From contig CAYZDJ010000003.1 in assembly GCA_964477265.1 (NCBI GenBank), forward strand, positions 168,591 to 232,590: a DNA stretch of 64,000 nucleotides, read 5' to 3'. This document shows, in pieces, positions 59,543-64,000 of the stretch. The translations under genes were made by a program, and so were the position numbers. This stretch comes from CAIVPM01 sp964477265 (GTDB taxonomy: Bacteria > Bacteroidota > Bacteroidia > Chitinophagales > Chitinophagaceae). The first letter of the stretch is position 1. Each line of letters starts with the position of its first letter. The notes under the pieces are model-generated. The model ran no database searches. It worked only from the letters and a program-made list of their open reading frames with translations, and was not told the origin of the DNA.

Positions 59543-62500
59543 TAGTATTCTGCTTGTTGTTTTACTATGGCAAATATTCTTTCTACCTCTTCAAAGTCTT
59601 TTAGTATTTCATACAATCCTGCCTTAATCATATTCTCCCTTGGTTCATTACCTCGCCACCCATCAGGCTTCACTTTAATAATTTTATCGTGAATGGTTAA
59701 TGCCAATTTTTCGTCCTTACCTAAATTATTATATAAAACCCTTTGTGCAGGTGTTTTAATAACATCAGGCGTAGCACTGGCTTTACCTTCCTGCACTTTA
59801 TTTGCAAGGGCAGCTATCTTTTTAAGATACTCCTCATAGCTAATAGCATTAGCTCTTCTTTCTCTTATAATTTCATCGAGTAAAGTACTCATCTCTTCAA
59901 AGAAAGCAGGGTCTATTAAATGGTCTTTAATAATTTTCTGCCTCACATTGTTTTCAATGGTTTCTGCAACTGCCTGTCTATTGCTTTTAATGCCAGGTGG
60001 CATAGTATTAATTGCATCGGCTATACCCGTTTTAACAATCAATTCAATTAAAGACAAATCTCCAAAAGGCGACACTTGCCTTGGTTCATCGGCTTGTATG
60101 TAATTATCAATTAAATGACGCATATCTGCCTCGTATGCTTTCATATCAAGGGTTTCGCCACTTGCCATTCTTATTTCTTCTCGTAACTTTAAATAAAAAT
60201 CAATTTGCTTTTTAATGGCTTCCTGTTCTGCTGCTGAATACCCAGCTTCTTCCAAATCAGCAACAATATTCGCATAAGCTCTTATTAAAGCCACAGTAGT
60301 TTTATATAAAGCATTACGCCTTACTTCTGTTTCTTTTAGTTGTTCTGCTATTTCGGCATTGCCACAGAAATAGTGCTGGTAATCTAATTTAGATTTTGGC
60401 GATGGTACAGGCTCACACAACAACTCAATTTCTTCAATGGCATTATCCAACCTTTCCCTGCCTTTCTTCAAACGGTCTTTTAAAAGTATATCACAATCTT
60501 CTTTTTCAAATTGATCATAGTCCAACTCTGAAGTATAAACAGCCACAGCATTTTCTACTTTTTTAAACAGGTCTTTATAGTCCACAATATAACCAAATTG
60601 CTTATCCTCAGAGTCTAAGCGATTAACCCTGCAAATTGCTTGAAACAAACCGTGGTCTTGCATACTTTTATCAATGTACAAGTAAGTGCAGGATGGTGCA
60701 TTAAAGCCAGTAAGTAACTTATCCACCACAATCAGCAAACGCATATTAGCAGGCTTTTTAATAAACTTGTTTTTTGCTATATCCTCGTAGGTTTCTGTTT
60801 TGGTTTTGCCCTGTGATGGCACCACATCTTTTAAGAGCTCCGTATATATTTTATAAATAAATTCCTTTTCTGTTTCTGTATTAGTGCCTGTGTCTTCAGT
60901 TGTAATATCACTTGTAGATGGATTGTAAGAGGTAACAATAGCACAGCGATTTTTAAATTCAGTAGGCTGAAATAACTCGTAATACTTGCAGGCTTCATAA
61001 ATACTACCTGCTACTAAAATAGCATTGCCATAATGGTTACTTAATCTTGTCTTCTTTTTAAAATCGTACTGAATATCAAGTACAATTTTATCCATTCTAT
61101 TTTTTGAACTCAGCACTTTTTGCATTGTACCCCACTTTTGCTTGAGTGCCGATTTTTGAAAGTCATTTAAATCTTTAGTTGCTAACTCAAACCATTCATC
61201 CACTCTCTTTGGGTTACTTAAACGTTGGTCTATATCTCTGGCTTCATAAATTAAATCCAACACCACTTCATCATCTACAGCTTCGTTAAATTTATACGTG
61301 TGTATGTACTTACCAAAAACCTCTAAACTTGTTTGCTTATCCGATTTTAGTAAAGGTGTGCCTGTAAAGCCTATAAACACTGCATTGTGCAGTATAGCTT
61401 TCATTACCTTATGCAGCTTGCCACTCTGTGTTCTATGACATTCATCTACAAAAACAAACAACTCACCAACTGTTTGTGTGGGATTGGTTTTTAATTCTTC
61501 AATAAACTGGTCAAAGTTTTCTACTTCTTTTTTACCAAATTTATGAATCAGCGAACACATTAATCTTGGCGATGGGCTGCTCAATTGTTGCATTAATTCT
61601 CTACCACTCGACGTTCTTACTAATGGCTCTCCTGCATCATTAAAAACCCTTTCAATTTGCTTGTCCAGTTCTGTTCTGTCTGTAAGTATGGCAACCCTTG
61701 CATTAGGGTTGTTTTCTAAAATCCATTTTGCCAGCAATACCATTACAATACTTTTTCCACTACCCTGTGTATGCCATATAATGCCACCTTCTCTTCTGCG
61801 TATATGCTCCTGAGCTGCTTTAATGCCAAAGTATTGATGGTAGCGTGGCAGCTTTTTTACACCGCCATCAAACAATACAAAGTTGTATATAATTTCAAGC
61901 AGCCTTTTTTTGTTGCATATTTTAGTAAGATATTTATCCAATTGCAGCATACTGTTATCTTCTACATCTTCTTTCCAACGCAAAAAGAATTTCTCAGGCG
62001 TACCAATAGTTCCATATCGCAAACCCTCGGTATCATTGCCTGCCATTACCAGTTGAATGGTAGTAAAAAATGGTTCAATAAATTCTTTTTGTTGGTTCAC
62101 TAAATTCTGACGTATGCCATCGCCAATAGAAACAGTGCTGCGTTTTAGTTCCAATATACCTACTGCAATACCATTTACATACAACACTATATCTGGCCTT
62201 TTTTCTCTATTGCCTAAATAGGTTACTTCCTCAGCAATGGCAAATTCATTTTGCTCAGGTTCTACCCAATTTATAAAATTTACACGTTCATATTTATCGC
62301 TGGCATTGGCTTTTACTTCTTTGCCATAGCGTAATAACTTGTACACTTCTTTATTGTTGTTATACAAATTGCGGTCGTAGTTTTTAGCTTCAACTTGCAG
62401 TTGATATATAGCACGGTTAGCTAAATCTACAGGATAGCCTGCTTTATTTACAAGATAGTTTCTTAGCAGGTCCTCTTCAATATTACTATTGTTAGCTCGG

Positions 62501-62610
62501 TCTTCCCAATTACCCAAATAAGTATAACTCAAACCTGCTGCATTGGTAAATAATTTTACCACACGGTTCTGTGTTATACGTTCTATTTCGCCTATTGTAC
62601 TATTATTCAT
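59542..62610 (-). CDS. hsdR: type I restriction enzyme endonuclease subunit HsdR
   Basis: A 1022-residue motor-nuclease subunit. The N-terminal nuclease domain has RPDIVLYVNGIAVGILELK near 140 (PD-(D/E)xK, D and ExK visible). The helicase follows: Walker A HTQGSGKSIVM near 280, DECHRTQSGKLHKVM near 390, FTGTPLL near 415 and LLIVVDKLLTGFNAPSCTYL near 628, with QAICRVNRLD near 660. The C-terminal helical part (800-1022) contacts HsdM/HsdS. It translocates and cuts unmethylated DNA only with HsdM and HsdS, which are not in the window. It is joined by TAATG overlaps to both neighbours. Confidence 0.95.
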   Translation of the reverse strand: MNNSTIGEIERITQNRVVKLFTNAAGLSYTYLGNWEDRANNSNIEEDLLRNYLVNKAGYPVDLANRAIYQLQVEAKNYDRNLYNNNKEVYKLLRYGKEVKANASDKYERVNFINWVEPEQNEFAIAEEVTYLGNREKRPDIVLYVNGIAVGILELKRSTVSIGDGIRQNLVNQQKEFIEPFFTTIQLVMAGNDTEGLRYGTIGTPEKFFLRWKEDVEDNSMLQLDKYLTKICNKKRLLEIIYNFVLFDGGVKKLPRYHQYFGIKAAQEHIRRREGGIIWHTQGSGKSIVMVLLAKWILENNPNARVAILTDRTELDKQIERVFNDAGEPLVRTSSGRELMQQLSSPSPRLMCSLIHKFGKKEVENFDQFIEELKTNPTQTVGELFVFVDECHRTQSGKLHKVMKAILHNAVFIGFTGTPLLKSDKQTSLEVFGKYIHTYKFNEAVDDEVVLDLIYEARDIDQRLSNPKRVDEWFELATKDLNDFQKSALKQKWGTMQKVLSSKNRMDKIVLDIQYDFKKKTRLSNHYGNAILVAGSIYEACKYYELFQPTEFKNRCAIVTSYNPSTSDITTEDTGTNTETEKEFIYKIYTELLKDVVPSQGKTKTETYEDIAKNKFIKKPANMRLLIVVDKLLTGFNAPSCTYLYIDKSMQDHGLFQAICRVNRLDSEDKQFGYIVDYKDLFKKVENAVAVYTSELDYDQFEKEDCDILLKDRLKKGRERLDNAIEEIELLCEPVPSPKSKLDYQHYFCGNAEIAEQLKETEVRRNALYKTTVALIRAYANIVADLEEAGYSAAEQEAIKKQIDFYLKLREEIRMASGETLDMKAYEADMRHLIDNYIQADEPRQVSPFGDLSLIELIVKTGIADAINTMPPGIKSNRQAVAETIENNVRQKIIKDHLIDPAFFEEMSTLLDEIIRERRANAISYEEYLKKIAALANKVQEGKASATPDVIKTPAQRVLYNNLGKDEKLALTIHDKIIKVKPDGWRGNEPRENMIKAGLYEILKDFEEVERIFAIVKQQAEY

Positions 62611-63740
62611 TATCTAAATAGGTTTAAATATTGTTCAAAAGCAAATACTCTATTTCTTTTATAGCCTGTTTGTTCTATTAGTATTTCTAAATGCAAAAAA
62701 TCGTTTATCAGTCTTGATACTGTTGTTATACTTACATTTAAAGCAACAGCAATACTTTGCATATCTGTAATGGGTTGGCTATATAAATATTGTAATAAAT
62801 TTTTTGCAAGCATTTGCCTTTTACCCAATGTTATTATTTTAGTTTCTACTTTATTACGTAGTGCTATTATTTCTTTAAATGTTTGAATAGAACTTTCTGC
62901 TGTAACACGTACACCTTCTAAAAAAAATTTAAGCCATTGTGCCAAATCGTTTTTAGACCTTACAATAGTTAAATTATCATAGTAATGTTCTTTATTTTTT
63001 TCAAAAAAATCAGATAGGTACAAAGTTGGTTTTACCAATAAACCATTGCTTACTAAATACAATGTAATCAACAACCTGCCTATTCTGCCATTACCATCCA
63101 AAAAAGGGTGTATGGTTTCGAACTGATAGTGCATAATGCCTATTTTAATTAAGTGTGGCAGGTTAGTATTGGTGCTGTGTATAAATTGTTCAAGGTCTGC
63201 CATATAATCTAATACAGCATCGGGATGTGGTGGAATAAATTTTGCATCTGCAATGCTGCTGCCTCCAATCCAGTTTTGACTAATACGAAAATCTCCTGGT
63301 TGTTTGTGCTTGCCCCTAACGCCTTGCAATAAAATTTTATGCGTATTTTTTATAAGCCTGTTGCTTAGTGGAAAACTGCTTAATGCCTCCATAGCTGTGT
63401 TCATTGCCTGCACATAGTTTTGTACTTCCTGCCAATCGTCTTTTTTTTCGGGTTGAATAAATTCTTCTTTTTGAATGGCTTCGTCTATATTGGTTTGTGT
63501 GCCTTCTATTCGGCTGCTTTTAGTACCTTCTTTTGCAATGTGCATCTTTATAAAAAAATCAACATCGGGTATCAGTTGACTAAAAGCATTTAGTTCGCCC
63601 AGTTTTTGGTCGGCTTGGCTTAGTAACATTGCCACTGCATCATTGTCTAAATGCCATTGTGTATTAATTAACGTAGGTTCAAAACTTTGGTATTGAATCC
63701 TTTTCATTAATTTTCCTGCTATAAAATCATTAATAGTCAT
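62610..63740 (-). CDS. Fic family protein with C-terminal winged helix
   Basis: A 376-residue Fic protein that probably AMPylates a target. The core motif HPFLDGNGRIGR is near residue 215 with intact His, and an N-terminal inhibitory motif SSRIEG near 76 (S-x-x-x-E/G type) marks class II self-inhibited Fic proteins. N-terminal DUF4172-like region and C-terminal winged helix (ITDMQSIAVALNVSITTVSR near 325) resemble DNA-binding Fic regulators. First gene of the Fic-hsdR-metallopeptidase operon, with an overlapping stop/start to hsdR. It may regulate or guard the restriction system, for instance through the dyads upstream. Confidence 0.92.
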   Translation of the reverse strand: MTINDFIAGKLMKRIQYQSFEPTLINTQWHLDNDAVAMLLSQADQKLGELNAFSQLIPDVDFFIKMHIAKEGTKSSRIEGTQTNIDEAIQKEEFIQPEKKDDWQEVQNYVQAMNTAMEALSSFPLSNRLIKNTHKILLQGVRGKHKQPGDFRISQNWIGGSSIADAKFIPPHPDAVLDYMADLEQFIHSTNTNLPHLIKIGIMHYQFETIHPFLDGNGRIGRLLITLYLVSNGLLVKPTLYLSDFFEKNKEHYYDNLTIVRSKNDLAQWLKFFLEGVRVTAESSIQTFKEIIALRNKVETKIITLGKRQMLAKNLLQYLYSQPITDMQSIAVALNVSITTVSRLINDFLHLEILIEQTGYKRNRVFAFEQYLNLFR

Positions 63741-63762
63741 TGCTGTTTTTTAATAATGCAAG

Positions 63763-63788
63763 TGCAAATATAAATATTTATATTTGCA
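63763..63788. promoter_or_regulatory. 26-bp dyad 1 upstream of the Fic operon
   Basis: TGCAAATAT-N8-ATATTTGCA; here the spacer completes a perfect 26-bp palindrome. It lies 23 bp upstream of the Fic start codon, overlapping the likely promoter or leader. Confidence 0.6.
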
Positions 63789-63802
63789 GTTAATTCGTTT
63801 TG

Positions 63803-63828
63803 TGAAAATATGAGTTTTTATATTTTCA
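63803..63828. promoter_or_regulatory. 26-bp dyad 2 upstream of the Fic operon
   Basis: TGAAAATAT-N8-ATATTTTCA, same arm pattern as dyad 1 with one change per arm, compensated in both. The centres are exactly 40 bp apart, about four helical turns, so both would face the same side of the DNA. Confidence 0.6.
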
Positions 63829-64000
63829 GTTGTAAGCACTATAATTTGTATGACTTTTTTGATTACTTTGAAATAAAATCATTCCAATTACACCCATCAA
63901 AAAAATAACAGTACAAACAACTACACCAATCTTATTTTACCAGTTAATGAACTTCCAATAAAAAAGTGGACAATTTTATTAAGAGCATTAAGCTACGTTT

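Larger units (their letters stand above)
63741..64000. other. operon leader and right edge, no gene recognised
   Basis: The first 90 bp hold the two dyads listed separately. On the minus strand, a hydrophobic but start-less stretch (VVVCTVIFLMGVIGMILFQS) lies at 63,830-63,930 behind stop codons; I do not count it as a gene. Confidence 0.4.

Noticed and set aside
63830..63930. Short hydrophobic frame at the right edge, minus strand
   Set aside because: Has no start codon and is preceded by in-frame stops.

Overview
The window looks like an AT-rich chromosome segment of a Bacteroidota bacterium, probably in or near Chitinophagaceae. The evidence is a PorP/SprF-type protein and secreted proteins with type IX secretion (T9SS) C-terminal domains, a TonB-dependent receptor with a carboxypeptidase-like N-terminal domain, lineage-typical families (DUF4290, DUF4199, DUF5777-like beta-barrel), a long charged N-terminal extension on Rho, and near absence of Shine-Dalgarno sequences. 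Most of positions 1-51,000 is ordinary chromosome: Nif3, zinc-ribbon coiled coil, rho, glycosyltransferase, T9SS-exported PHP-like protein, LysE, thiolase, papain-like protease, PorP/SprF, upp, PAP2, PcrA/UvrD helicase, tRNA-Asn, MutS, PKD lipoprotein, PhnA, DUF1003, DUF4197, patatin, SemiSWEET, PBP2, di-heme peroxidase, pabB, purA, DUF47-Pit phosphate transport, pcm and a TonB receptor.

Positions 20,612-26,011 form a compact minus-strand cluster: ECF sigma factor, anti-sigma/beta-barrel protein, Rieske protein, T9SS protein with a C-X4-CH motif, c-type cytochrome lipoprotein, YceI protein and DUF5777-like outer-membrane barrel. It reads as an envelope redox module under one extracytoplasmic regulator.

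The most unusual region is 51,400-58,470. A seven-gene tRNA array (Gln, Glu, His-like, Arg, Met, Ser, Phe) with several odd acceptor stems, punctuated by three similar hairpins, leads directly into a YkuK-type RNase H-fold protein. A divergent WYL regulator follows. Then comes about 500 bp in which tRNA halves and tRNA-like units are interleaved with a repeated inverted motif (TTACC...GGTCAA): one tRNA is interrupted in its anticodon loop by about 210 nt, another has its D and anticodon arms replaced by a hairpin. This runs straight into a large zinc-binding protein resembling the MXAN_6230/SCO0854 family and then the RNA ligase RtcB. A dyad (TGTGCAA-N5-TTGCACA) next to the WYL gene and a boxA-like sequence precede the tRNA-like block. 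I read the whole as a candidate RNA-repair or tRNA-processing locus in which structured tRNA-like RNAs are substrates, sensors or replacements.

The right end (58,829-63,740) is a defence-type operon: Fic protein, type I restriction HsdR and a SprT/YgjP-like metallopeptidase, joined by two TAATG stop/start overlaps and preceded by two copies of a 26-bp dyad 40 bp apart. No hsdM or hsdS lies in the window. No CRISPR array, rRNA gene, integrase or insertion sequence was recognised.
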